Source of the DNA: a virus
Virus record (IMG/VR): IMGVR_UViG_3300010430_000276
Span: 1 to 34,633 of that record
Strand: one strand, 5' to 3'
DNA length: 34,633 nucleotides
A model generated the notes under the pieces. It saw only the letters and a list, made by a program, of their open reading frames with translations. It was not told the origin of the DNA and searched no databases. Shown here piece by piece: positions 7,268 to 14,830 of the stretch (position 1 is the first letter of the stretch; the number at the start of each line of letters is the position of its first letter). The position numbers and the translations under genes are program-made.

Positions 7268-7641
7268 CGTAAAATAATTCTGTTGAAATTAACCTTCTAA
7301 ATAATATTGTTATAATTCTAAATAAAATTCAACCTATTTATTAAAAAAACAATTGTGATTCGAAACCTATTTTTAAATTAACAAGAGACAAGTTACAAAA
7401 AAAACATACTTGTTTGCCACTTTTATCAAAATTCCTATAAAGTGTCCATAAGGATATTCCCAGCAACATTAAATTATGCTGCGGATAAGGGCTTTGTTAC
7501 TTGTTTAAAAGCTTGAGATTTACTATAATCTGTATAGAAATCTGCAGTTGGCCACTCCACTTATTTGAATATCGTACTTAAACCCCAAGTAACCCAAAAA
7601 TTCATCATTTCCTATAATATAGGTAAGAAACTTAATACGAT
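7268..7641. promoter_or_regulatory. Divergent intergenic region, no gene seen
   Basis: This 374-base, very AT-rich gap lies between the leftward NTase operon and the rightward small-gene cluster, so it should contain promoters for both. I found no exact TAnnTTTG box. A short hairpin can form from CAGCA and TGCTG around position 7470. The minus-strand ORF across 7523-7741 is antisense to the small gene at 7642 and looks spurious. Confidence 0.35.
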
Positions 7642-7800
7642 ATGAAAAAGAAAAAGAAGATAGAATTTCAAGCAATGACATACCAGGAGAAAATGAATCA
7701 CCTGTCCAAAACCAAATGCAATTTAAAAAGAGGATCGACAAAGGAGCTTTCCCCTGAGTTAAGAGAATTTACTGATTCGTTTTTATACGATTCATTCTAA
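7642..7800 (+). CDS. Small basic protein (52 aa)
   Basis: An ATG opens 52 codons starting MKKKKKIEFQAM and ending with an acidic, aromatic tail (ELREFTDSFLYDSF). It leads a run of four small same-strand ORFs with short gaps, the pattern of a phage early operon. It has no known motif. The even codon use and clean spacing to the next gene (41 bases) favour a real gene. Confidence 0.5.
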   Translation: MKKKKKIEFQAMTYQEKMNHLSKTKCNLKRGSTKELSPELREFTDSFLYDSF

Positions 7801-7841
7801 TTATTTACCGGTTTTATCAATCACACATCAAAATTTCAGTT

Positions 7842-7976
7842 ATGAATACATTATTCCTTGCAATCGGGTTAATCCTGATAAACTGCTCGTTTACATATTT
7901 ATTCTTCACAGGAATGAAATATCAGGCAGATGCCAAAAAGAAAAAACACAAGTATAACAAGACAATTCAATACTAA
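7842..7976 (+). CDS. Small membrane protein (44 aa)
   Basis: This 44-aa product has one membrane segment (about 3-22, TLFLAIGLILINCSFTYLFF) and a basic tail (KKKKHKYNK), so it should sit N-out, C-in. It ends 2 bases before the next small gene and is in the same early-type cluster. Function unknown; small membrane proteins in this position are often exclusion or regulatory peptides, which is inference. Confidence 0.5.
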   Translation: MNTLFLAIGLILINCSFTYLFFTGMKYQADAKKKKHKYNKTIQY

Positions 7977-7978
7977 TT

Positions 7979-8164
7979 ATGGAACAAAAATTTATCAAAA
8001 TCGAAGCTCAATCTCTTCAAAGAGCCGTTGATTACCTAACTGAGCAGCCGTTTAAGCAGGTACACGATATTCTATTGGATATTCAACGATCAGCGCAGGT
8101 AATTGAAGATACACCGGAACAACCTGGTGAAACGGCACTGAATTCGGATCAGGAAAAGGTTTAA
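7979..8164 (+). CDS. Small unknown protein (61 aa)
   Basis: This 61-aa protein has a predicted amphipathic helical N-terminal half (QSLQRAVDYLTEQPFKQVHDIL) and an acidic, disordered tail (DTPEQPGETALNSDQE). It is tightly spaced after the 44-aa membrane protein. No family recognised. The composition suits a small adaptor or a regulator of another phage protein, but there is no direct evidence. Confidence 0.55.
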   Translation: MEQKFIKIEAQSLQRAVDYLTEQPFKQVHDILLDIQRSAQVIEDTPEQPGETALNSDQEKV

Positions 8165-8269
8165 GAAGAAATAAAGAGTATATCAGTTGATAGCGGTATT
8201 ACTCAGGGCTGGATGGGTTTACTTATTCGGCCTTTCTTGGTAAGAATAAACACGAACTAATACAATATT

Positions 8270-8437
8270 ATGGAAGCAGAAGAATTTTTAAATAAGTATG
8301 CAGATCTTATTGCGGAATGCCAAAAGGAAGTACGTAAAATATGTAACGATGAGTACGTAGATGATCTTGAGGAAGGAATAATCATTGGAGGAATACGTTT
8401 TCAGTCCGTAGACGGCCAACTGGCAATGGAAAAATAA
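8270..8437 (+). CDS. Small acidic protein (55 aa)
   Basis: An ATG at 8270 starts 55 codons, beginning MEAEEFLNKYADLIAECQKE and ending FQSVDGQLAMEK. It is acidic and helical at its N-terminus with a short beta-like C-terminal part. A terminator-like hairpin follows 6 bases after the stop, which supports this being the last gene of the small early cluster. Function unknown. Confidence 0.5.
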   Translation: MEAEEFLNKYADLIAECQKEVRKICNDEYVDDLEEGIIIGGIRFQSVDGQLAMEK

Positions 8438-8443
8438 AATAAC

Positions 8444-8472
8444 AGCTCATATGCTCCAGTGTATGGGCTTTT
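8444..8472 (+). terminator. Weak terminator after the small-gene cluster
   Basis: An 8-bp stem (8444-8451 with 8462-8469, one G-U pair) is followed by only four T. It ends the cluster 7642-8437 just before the 239-aa HTH gene. Confidence 0.5.
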
Positions 8473-8510
8473 GGTAGTATAAAACAATAATAATTTATAA
8501 TTTTACAAAC

Positions 8511-9230
8511 ATGGAAAGAAAGAACACGTTATTACAGCAAGGTTCGATTAAGTGGAGTAACATTCACGATTGTCCAGAAGGATACCAATTTAATGAAGAA
8601 GGCTATATTATTACAAACGAGCCCCACCCGTTAATGAAAGTGAATACACTATTTTATTTATTGAAGAGAATATCTTCTTATCAATTGGTACTACAGAATG
8701 CAATTGTATTTCTGAGATTGAATCCGGATGAACCATTACCTGTACTTAAACATGCATTGAATAAAAGGTTTTTTACTCCTTTGCTTAAATCACAGGTTGA
8801 TAATGAAACTTTTAATTCTGCATGGTGTAAAGCTGTTGAAATGTACGACCAGCCTGAATACTACCCGCCATTTAACGAAGGAATAGTTGTTGATAAGGTT
8901 GTTTGGTATTCGAAAGATTGCGAAATACAGCACGTCTCTAAGCTTAGAGCGCATGAAAATAACCGCCATATTGAACGAGTTAGAACCATGATGTCTATTA
9001 ACACCAAATGGAAAACAGAACATGTTAAAAAGGCTGCTGATGCTTCAGAATACGGAGTGAAAAAGTACTGGAAAAGTATAAATGTATCTGCAAAAGACAG
9101 ACGTAATTTAGAAATTCAGGAAGCTATTGACCAATTGCATAATGAAGGCGTTGAGAATCCTACACAACAGAAAATTGCTGATGTTGCGGGAGTGACTAAA
9201 AGGACTGTATACAACTACTTTAATGAATAA
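8511..9230 (+). CDS. Helix-turn-helix protein, possible late or replication regulator
   Basis: This 239-aa protein ends in a clear helix-turn-helix, NPTQQKIADVAGVTKRTVYN (about 216-235). The DNA-binding domain at the extreme C-terminus resembles terminal HTH domains that follow a variable partner domain. The N-terminal 190 residues are not recognised; they are aromatic-rich and end in a basic region (NTKWKTEHVKKAADASEYGVKKYWKS). It is the only sizeable protein between the early genes and packaging, so it may activate the late operon or start replication. That role is inference from position. Confidence 0.7.
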   Translation: MERKNTLLQQGSIKWSNIHDCPEGYQFNEEGYIITNEPHPLMKVNTLFYLLKRISSYQLVLQNAIVFLRLNPDEPLPVLKHALNKRFFTPLLKSQVDNETFNSAWCKAVEMYDQPEYYPPFNEGIVVDKVVWYSKDCEIQHVSKLRAHENNRHIERVRTMMSINTKWKTEHVKKAADASEYGVKKYWKSINVSAKDRRNLEIQEAIDQLHNEGVENPTQQKIADVAGVTKRTVYNYFNE

Positions 9231-9297
9231 AGTGGAAAATTCAGTCGTGCTTTTATTGTACCCTTATATTATATAACCTCGACCATATTTTCCACTT
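9230..9297. repeat. 11-bp inverted repeat between convergent genes
   Basis: Arms at 9230-9240 (AAGTGGAAAAT) and 9287-9297 are perfect complements around a 46-base AT-rich spacer. The repeat overlaps the last base of the HTH gene and lies between it and the convergent 99-aa gene. It could be a loose bidirectional terminator or mark the edge of the inserted 9316-10020 segment. Confidence 0.5.
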
Positions 9298-9315
9298 CGA
9301 ATAATTTCTCAGATA

Positions 9316-9615
9316 TTATGAGTATTTAATCATAATAAAATTCATTTGGTTAATAGGAAATTCAATCGTTTGATTACCCGTAATATTATATTCATCTTTA
9401 TACTGATCTATTTCCTTTGTTTTATCCATTGGAAATACATTTGCTAAATATTCTTCTGGGATATCTATAGTTTGGTTAACGAATTGTTCCCTAATTTTGA
9501 TGACTTTTTCGTTTTCTTCAATTGTCATGGCATATAAGTTACCCTCATTTCTTTTATCAGTAAAGAAGATATAGTCGTTTGGGTCAGCCATTATTACTCT
9601 GGTTTTCTTTCTCAT
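9316..9615 (-). CDS. Unknown protein (99 aa), cargo pair
   Basis: This 99-aa acidic protein starts MRKKTRVIMADPNDYIFFTD. No known motif is visible, and it looks like a small alpha/beta fold (strands VKIREQF and QTIEFPINQMNFIMI). It begins directly at the stop of the 134-aa gene upstream on the same strand, so the two are co-expressed. The pair faces the phage genes on both sides, the typical layout of a moron. Function unknown. Confidence 0.6.
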   Translation of the reverse strand: MRKKTRVIMADPNDYIFFTDKRNEGNLYAMTIEENEKVIKIREQFVNQTIDIPEEYLANVFPMDKTKEIDQYKDEYNITGNQTIEFPINQMNFIMIKYS

Positions 9616-10020
9616 TTATTTTTGTTTTAATTTGAAATCAAATTTAAAAGGGTATTCATCACTTTGACTAACAAATTTGCGTAGCTCATATTCACAGATT
9701 AGATTGTGTTCTGAATTACTATCAAAACCATGACTATGGATATGACCTATCCATGATTCAAGCCTTACTGATGGCCGCATGTTAAATTTTAAAAGAAATG
9801 CATTTACAAAACGTATCCATTCCTGTTTATCTTTAGTTACATATTCAAGCTCAATAGAGCCTATAATATCAGGATTATTTTCGTCAGGACAAACGTGAAT
9901 AGTATGGTCACTACAAATAATACTGATAGAATAATTTTTGTGCTTATCAGCGTCATATTTATCTCCAATAATTAAGGCGTAATTATCGTTAAAGTAGTTA
10001 ATAGCATTATCAAGTTCCAT
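9616..10020 (-). CDS. Unknown protein (134 aa), cargo pair
   Basis: I place the start at ATG 10020, giving 134 residues from MELDNAINYFNDNYALIIGD. The frame stays open to 10320, but that extension is antisense to the start of the HNH gene and is hydrophobic, low-quality sequence. The protein has strands ISIICSDHTIHVC and a C-terminal IGHIHSHGFDSNSEHN with three closely spaced His, which could bind metal. It reads into the 99-aa gene with no gap. Function unknown. An alternative start at 10113 would add a membrane segment. Confidence 0.6.
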   Translation of the reverse strand: MELDNAINYFNDNYALIIGDKYDADKHKNYSISIICSDHTIHVCPDENNPDIIGSIELEYVTKDKQEWIRFVNAFLLKFNMRPSVRLESWIGHIHSHGFDSNSEHNLICEYELRKFVSQSDEYPFKFDFKLKQK

Positions 10021-10104
10021 AGTTGTATGTATGTGTTTATCAGTAATAAATATTTCTATAACACAGTATAATAAAAAAATAATATTATACCAAATAATTT
10101 CGTT

Positions 10105-10485
10105 ATGCCACATAAAAATTTTACCCCACCATGACTGACTCCAAAGCCAATAGGAGTTGAAAAAATAAATCCCAATCGAGGAAGAACAACAGCTGCTCAG
10201 GATGGATTCTATCAGACTGGTAAATGGAGGAAGTTGAGAAATGCTTTCATTGCTGAGAATCCGATTTGCATATTCTGTGAACTGGATAATATTATTACTC
10301 CTGCTGATGTAGTAGACCATATTAATCCAATTAAGTCAAAAGATGATCCTTTAGCTCTGGATTGGGACAATCTTCAATCACTTTGTCATTCGTGTCACTA
10401 CAAGAAAACCAGAACACCGGATTATATGGAGAGAAAGATTCGTGCCAAAGAATATATGAAAGAGTTGGAAAGTGTTTGTGAATAA
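10105..10485 (+). pseudogene. Phage HNH endonuclease with an in-frame TGA at codon 10
   Basis: HNH proteins encoded next to terminase genes nick DNA and assist genome packaging. The Zn-binding and catalytic motifs are intact: CIFC, DHINPIK, a central Asn in WDNLQSLCHSCHY. Upstream, the frame continues with plausible HNH sequence (KINPN, then GFYQTGKWRKLRNAF) to an ATG at 10105 (MPHKNFTPP), but codon 10 (10132-10134) is TGA, most simply CGA mutated to TGA. No ATG lies between the TGA and the active site, so expression would need CTG 10135, TTG 10234 or stop readthrough. It normally sits directly upstream of the terminase; here cargo genes separate them. Confidence 0.7.
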
Positions 10486-10490
10486 TTTGA

Positions 10491-10709
10491 TTATTTCTCA
10501 TTTGAATCTAAGAAAACCGGAGAAAGCATAATGAAGGCACCAAGGAAAATCGCTCCACCACCAACAGGTCTCATATAATGTCTTATTTCTAATGTGTATA
10601 AATCGTACATGACAGCATCATGGTGTTTTCCAAGAATAAAAATTCCTAAAAGCATAATTAAAATTCCTAGGATGGCTAAAAAATCTTGCAATGTGAGTTT
10701 TCTATTCAT
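10491..10709 (-). CDS. Small two-segment membrane protein
   Basis: This 72-aa protein has two hydrophobic segments, about 9-26 (DFLAILGILIMLLGIFIL) and about 48-66 (VGGGAIFLGAFIMLSPVF), joined by a short polar loop with HHD and RHYMRP. It lies on the minus strand between two rightward genes and stands alone, so it is probably cargo expressed in the lysogen. Size and topology would fit an immunity, exclusion or antiholin-like protein, but no family is recognised. Confidence 0.6.
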   Translation of the reverse strand: MNRKLTLQDFLAILGILIMLLGIFILGKHHDAVMYDLYTLEIRHYMRPVGGGAIFLGAFIMLSPVFLDSNEK

Positions 10710-10849
10710 TTCTACTAATGTTGGTTCAAGACATTACTTATAAAAACAACTAAATTATGAGAGGTGTTTAATGGCTTTTAGGCGTATGTTATGCAAGGTC
10801 GTGTATAAAATATAGTTGACCTAAAGTTGAAACTTAAAAAAAAAGAATT

Positions 10850-10975
10850 ATGTCGAATTTTAATTACAAACCGCAGTACGGCATAGTCGTTATATGCGAA
10901 GATGAAGAAGATCAAAAAAAGATTTTCGAAGAATTACAAAAACTAGGTTATAAACTAAAAATCGTAGTGGTATGA
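10850..10975 (+). CDS. 41-aa peptide coupled to the ABC-GNAT gene
   Basis: An ATG at 10850 starts 41 codons. The product begins MSNFNYKPQYGIVVICEDEE and continues with QKKIFEELQKLGYKLKIVVV, a beta-alpha-beta pattern. Its stop overlaps the next ATG as ATGA (10972-10975), strong evidence that it is translated and coupled. It is the first gene of the putative modification operon. Its role is unknown; it could be a small subunit or a targeting factor for the ABC-GNAT enzyme. Confidence 0.7.
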   Translation: MSNFNYKPQYGIVVICEDEEDQKKIFEELQKLGYKLKIVVV

Positions 10976-12087
10976 TTATAGATATTAAGCACCGATGCAG
11001 CGACTACGATAGTTACCGTGCCGAAAGGGTAAAGTCGCTATTCAATGCCGATAATGGCTGTGATTGGGAGCATATGGCCGATTTACCAATAGAAGGGAAT
11101 GACTGGAAAATTGGATTAATTGTAGGTCCTTCTGGTAGTGGAAAAACAAGTATCGGCTCAAAATTATGGGGTGAAGATGCTGTTTACGACCCATATTCTG
11201 GTTGGGATAAAGATAAACCAATCATTGATTGTATTGCTCCAGGAGGAGATTTTGATCAAGTTACAGGTAGCCTTTCTGCAGTTGGACTTGGTGATGTTCC
11301 AGCATGGCTACGACCATTTAACGTATTAAGTAATGGAGAACAGTTTCGTGCCGGATTAGCAAAATTAATATGTGAAGCACCGGACAAAGTTGTAGTAGAT
11401 GAATTCACCTCGGTTATTGATCGTCAGATTGCTAAAATAGGTGCATCTGCCTTTGGTAAATCGTGGAGAAAAGGCCCCGGTGGACAGATCATTTTACTGT
11501 CGTGTCATTATGATATTATCGAATGGCTGCAACCTGACTGGGTGTATGACACTTCTAAAGCCCGTTTCGCTCGGGACAGTCTTAGGCGACCTCCAATCAA
11601 GCTGGAAATTTATAAAGTCAACAGCAAACCATGGAGATATTTTAAAGAGCATTACTATTTAGACTTACCGATGCCTCCTGCTGCGGAGTACTATGTTGGT
11701 GTTGTGGATAATGAATTGGTTGCACACGTAGCGGTCACTCCCTTATTTACTGCAAATGCATATCGTGCGACCAGGCTGGTAGTAATGCCCGAATGGCAGG
11801 GAGCTGGTGTTGGAACAAAGTTTTTAAATGCGGTGTGTCAAATGATGCTGGATGGTAAAGGTCGAAAGGGACATAAATATGGTACTTTCTTTCATACTTC
11901 TCACCCACAATTATGTGGATACTTACGTCACAGTAAGCTATGGGAACAGCGTTCAGCAAAGCTTCATGGAGCAAATAAGTTAAGAAGTATGCAAAGTATT
12001 AAAAAGGCTGGAGGAACTATCGGTACTGGATATGGAGGTCATTTCCGGGCAATTCAAGGATTCAAATATATAGGAGATGGAACTTAA
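10972..12087 (+). CDS. ABC ATPase fused to a GNAT (Mom-like) acyltransferase
   Basis: This 371-aa protein has two domains. Residues about 45-205 are an ABC ATPase: Walker A GPSGSGKTS (52-60), a signature-like LSNGEQFRAGL (119-129), Walker B KVVVDEFTS (139-147) and switch His in LLSCHYD (179). No membrane segment is present, so it is not a transporter. Residues about 211-330 are a GNAT fold with the CoA-loop motif EWQGAGVGTKFL (274-285) and a WRYFKEHYYLD stretch (221-231). That stretch recalls the His-Tyr motif of Mom, the Mu enzyme that modifies adenine. It is followed within one overlap by a formyltransferase-like gene. I infer a DNA-base modifying enzyme; protein or peptide acylation is an alternative. 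Confidence 0.8.
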   Translation: MIIDIKHRCSDYDSYRAERVKSLFNADNGCDWEHMADLPIEGNDWKIGLIVGPSGSGKTSIGSKLWGEDAVYDPYSGWDKDKPIIDCIAPGGDFDQVTGSLSAVGLGDVPAWLRPFNVLSNGEQFRAGLAKLICEAPDKVVVDEFTSVIDRQIAKIGASAFGKSWRKGPGGQIILLSCHYDIIEWLQPDWVYDTSKARFARDSLRRPPIKLEIYKVNSKPWRYFKEHYYLDLPMPPAAEYYVGVVDNELVAHVAVTPLFTANAYRATRLVVMPEWQGAGVGTKFLNAVCQMMLDGKGRKGHKYGTFFHTSHPQLCGYLRHSKLWEQRSAKLHGANKLRSMQSIKKAGGTIGTGYGGHFRAIQGFKYIGDGT

Positions 12088-12664
12088 AATATATATAAGT
12101 GGTTCCGGCTATTTCGGTGCAGAAGTACTCAAGTTATGTGTAAGCAAAGGATTTGAAATAGTTGGTATAGATACCACACAAAAAGATAAACGGCTTAGGG
12201 CTGAAGCAGAAAATAATAATGTACCAATCTATAAAAGTGTAGACCAGGCACCAGATTTTGATCTTGGTATATGCGCACATAGCTTCAAGATAATTAGTGA
12301 TCACGATATTCAAAAAGCCCGCATCGGTTGGATCGGTTACCACCCTTCGTTACTCCCAAGACACCGAGGTAAAAGTTCAATTGAATGGACTATTCGTATG
12401 CGAGATTTGATTACCGGAGGAACTATTTATTGGTTGAATTCCGGTATTGATGATGGTGAAATTGCATATCAGGATTTTGTATTTGTTGATCCGGAGCTAT
12501 GGAATATGCCGGTACGTGAAGCCACATTCAGGCTATGGACTAAAGAGCTTTGTCCGCTTGGCTTAAAACTATTTGAAAAGGCTTTAAAGGATATCCCCCG
12601 AGGTATAATTGAAAAGGAGGTTCAGGATCTTCGATTTGCTACTTATGAACCCGCGATTAAGTAA
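12077..12664 (+). CDS. Formyltransferase-like enzyme
   Basis: This 195-aa protein has the fold signature of methionyl-tRNA and glycinamide formyltransferases: an N-terminal Rossmann-type start (IYISGSGYFGAEVLKLC), the loop GYHPSLLPRHRG (87-98) and GIDDGEI (123-129). The catalytic His (H89) and Asp (D125 or D126) remain, but the usual Asn two residues before His is Gly. It is shorter than Fmt and lacks its C-terminal tRNA-binding domain. It overlaps the ABC-GNAT gene by 11 bases. It probably hands a one-carbon or carbamoyl-type group to an intermediate made by the GNAT enzyme; the true substrate is unknown. Confidence 0.8.
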   Translation: MELKIYISGSGYFGAEVLKLCVSKGFEIVGIDTTQKDKRLRAEAENNNVPIYKSVDQAPDFDLGICAHSFKIISDHDIQKARIGWIGYHPSLLPRHRGKSSIEWTIRMRDLITGGTIYWLNSGIDDGEIAYQDFVFVDPELWNMPVREATFRLWTKELCPLGLKLFEKALKDIPRGIIEKEVQDLRFATYEPAIK

Positions 12665-12781
12665 TTGCCAACGAAGGGGGGATGTGTTTCTAAAAGGGCT
12701 AAAACGCTATATACCATCGCTACCAACCACTTTTATACTGCGCAAAAAAATCAAGCCTTCGGGGGGCTAAATCAGAACGTT
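12665..12781 (+). other. G-run region upstream of the small terminase gene
   Basis: These 117 bases lie between the formyltransferase stop and the terminase small subunit ATG. They hold two G6 runs (12676-12681 and 12761-12766), rare in this AT-rich phage, and a short AGCC/GGCT hairpin around 12754-12768. The frame is open with a TTG at 12665, but the translation is not like a terminase N-terminus. Packaging sites often lie in or near the small subunit gene, so this is a candidate pac or cos region. Confidence 0.35.
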
Positions 12782-13105
12782 ATGAAAATAAAGAAATTAA
12801 CAAGGCCGCTACTTATTAGTTACTTACAGGAATATAAAATGATTGAGGATGTTGACCATACCTTGATTGAGGAGTTGTTCTTCAATATCAGATTAATGTC
12901 GATGGCGAAGGATGATATAAACGAAAGAGGTGTCCTGGTAGATGTTTCCGCTAATAACAATGGCGTTATGCAGAAGAATCAATCCATAAGTACATATGAG
13001 TCGGCGTTATCGAATATCATGAAAATATCAAAACTTTTAGGATTATCTCCAAAAGATCGGCTGGAATTGGGGCTGGAGAAACCTGTTGAAAACGATGGGT
13101 TTTAA
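12782..13105 (+). CDS. terS: Terminase small subunit, P27-like
   Basis: I choose ATG 12782, giving 107 residues. The C-terminal half (STYESALSNIMKISKLLGLSPKDRLELGL) has the pattern of the P27-type small terminase family, which recognises the packaging site and regulates the large subunit. The gene ends 2 bases before the large subunit ATG. A longer frame from TTG 12665 would add 39 residues of unconvincing sequence. The N-terminus is short for the family, so DNA recognition may lie in residues 1-50. Confidence 0.85.
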   Translation: MKIKKLTRPLLISYLQEYKMIEDVDHTLIEELFFNIRLMSMAKDDINERGVLVDVSANNNGVMQKNQSISTYESALSNIMKISKLLGLSPKDRLELGLEKPVENDGF

Positions 13106-13107
13106 CT

Positions 13108-14808
13108 ATGGAGAGAACGGTACTATTTACTGAAAAAGAGAAGTACCGGGAGCATTTACACAATATTTCAATTGAATATGAAAACAAAGTTTTATCCGGA
13201 GAAGTAATTGCTTCAGAATGGATAAAGTTAGCTGTAATACGAGAACAGGGAGATCGGGAGCGATTCGAATTTAGAAAAGATAAAGTAGACCTACTATTTG
13301 ATTTCTGCTTTTATGTTTACCTGAATGTAAAATCTAAAGTCACGCAGTTCGTTCCTTCTCCTTACCAAGCGTGGATGTTCCGAAGTATTTATGGATTGTA
13401 TTATCCCGGTACCGAAAAACGGGTGCGAAGGTTTGCCGTAATGACCACAAGCCGAAAATCAGGTAAAACTGCCGCAGCCGCTATACTATCCTTATTCTCT
13501 ATGATGAAAGAGGAAAGAAGTGCAGAAGTTTATTTTGCAGCCACAACTCAATTCCAGGCATCGCAGGCACTTCGCTATTTGAAAGATATAGTAATTGATT
13601 CCCCGGCATTAAACAAGCGTGTTGATCGTTTACAGTATAGCTTACGCTTCACCGGGAACGGAACATGTATTGCAAAACCACTTGCAAATTGTGCAGAACG
13701 GCTTGACGGTTTATCTCCTTCATTTGCAATCATTGACGAGAGTGCGGCCCTACCAGACAAAACACTTTTCAATATTCTGAAAACCGGAACACTTGCCAGG
13801 AATAATCCACTTATTATTCAAATTTCAACTGCTGGTCATAATAAAGACTATCCTTTTTACAGTGATTTGGAATTAGGGAAGCAGGTTTTGAATGGAGATG
13901 TTCAGGACGATAGTACATTTTATGCGATTTACCAATTAGATAATGAAGGCGAAATAGAAAATCCTGAAATGTGGGTAAAGTCTAATCCCAATATAGATGT
14001 TGTTATTGATTTGCAGGATTTGAAAAATGATTGGAATAAAGCCAAACTCATTTATTCCGATAGAAACGAATTTATTGTAAAGAATCTCAATGTTTATACC
14101 GATTCGACTGATACATGGATACCCGATGAAGATTATAAAAAATGCTTTAAGCCAGTTGATGTTGAAAGTTTGAAGGGTGCTGAGGCTTTTGTTGGAATCG
14201 ACCTTTCCGCTACCACCGATATTGCAAGTATGGTAATTGTCGTTAAGGATGAAGACGGCAGATTTAAGATCATTCCCGAATTTCACCTTCCTAATGGCTC
14301 TGGAATGAAAAGGGTAAGAGCTGGTGATATTGACTTATCCGAATGGGTGAAGAAAGGATATCTGTTTGGTCATTCTGGAAAAACTATTGATTATAGCTTT
14401 ATAATTGAACGGTTAGAATATTGGAACGAGTTTTTTGATATTCAAATGATCGGCTTTGATCCTTGGAATTCCGCAATGTTTATTCAGCAATTGGAGGATA
14501 CGTTTTTGACGGAACAATTAATCAAAATCCCGCAGAATACTAAATCCTTCAATACTCCAATGAAATATATTGAAGCATTGATACTAAGCGAAAATATTAG
14601 TCTTTCAACCAATCCGGTGTTAAGGTGGATGTTTCGAAATGTTGTGCTTTACATTGACGGAAATGGAAATATTAAACCTGTAAAAAACAAAAGTGCTGAC
14701 TCAATTGACGGTGTGGTTTCATTAATCATGGCTATTGGTTTATGCATCGGAAACGATTTTACAGATATGACTGACTTAATTAAACATATGAACAAACTAA
14801 ATGAGTAA
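13108..14808 (+). CDS. terL: Terminase large subunit
   Basis: This 566-aa motor protein pumps DNA into proheads and cuts it. The ATPase domain has Walker A TTSRKSGKTAAAA (about 113-125) and Walker B FAIIDES (about 206-212). The C-terminal RNase H-like nuclease has GIDLSATTDIASM (first Asp about 364), GFDPWNS (about 449) and a final Asp near DSIDGVVSLIMAIG (about 531). Length and motifs are standard for the HK97/P27-associated family. It starts 3 bases after the small subunit and leads directly to the portal gene. Confidence 0.96.
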   Translation: MERTVLFTEKEKYREHLHNISIEYENKVLSGEVIASEWIKLAVIREQGDRERFEFRKDKVDLLFDFCFYVYLNVKSKVTQFVPSPYQAWMFRSIYGLYYPGTEKRVRRFAVMTTSRKSGKTAAAAILSLFSMMKEERSAEVYFAATTQFQASQALRYLKDIVIDSPALNKRVDRLQYSLRFTGNGTCIAKPLANCAERLDGLSPSFAIIDESAALPDKTLFNILKTGTLARNNPLIIQISTAGHNKDYPFYSDLELGKQVLNGDVQDDSTFYAIYQLDNEGEIENPEMWVKSNPNIDVVIDLQDLKNDWNKAKLIYSDRNEFIVKNLNVYTDSTDTWIPDEDYKKCFKPVDVESLKGAEAFVGIDLSATTDIASMVIVVKDEDGRFKIIPEFHLPNGSGMKRVRAGDIDLSEWVKKGYLFGHSGKTIDYSFIIERLEYWNEFFDIQMIGFDPWNSAMFIQQLEDTFLTEQLIKIPQNTKSFNTPMKYIEALILSENISLSTNPVLRWMFRNVVLYIDGNGNIKPVKNKSADSIDGVVSLIMAIGLCIGNDFTDMTDLIKHMNKLNE

Positions 14809-14830
14809 GAACCCTTAAATCCTTTTATAT

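Noticed and set aside
7523-7741. Minus-strand 72-codon frame
   Set aside because: It is antisense to the small gene at 7642-7800, with hydrophobic, uneven sequence.
10021-10320. Upstream extension of the 134-aa gene
   Set aside because: It runs antisense to HNH coding sequence and is low quality; ATG 10020 gives a clean start.
12665-12781. TTG start for the small terminase
   Set aside because: The extra 39 residues do not look like the family, and an ATG is available at 12782.
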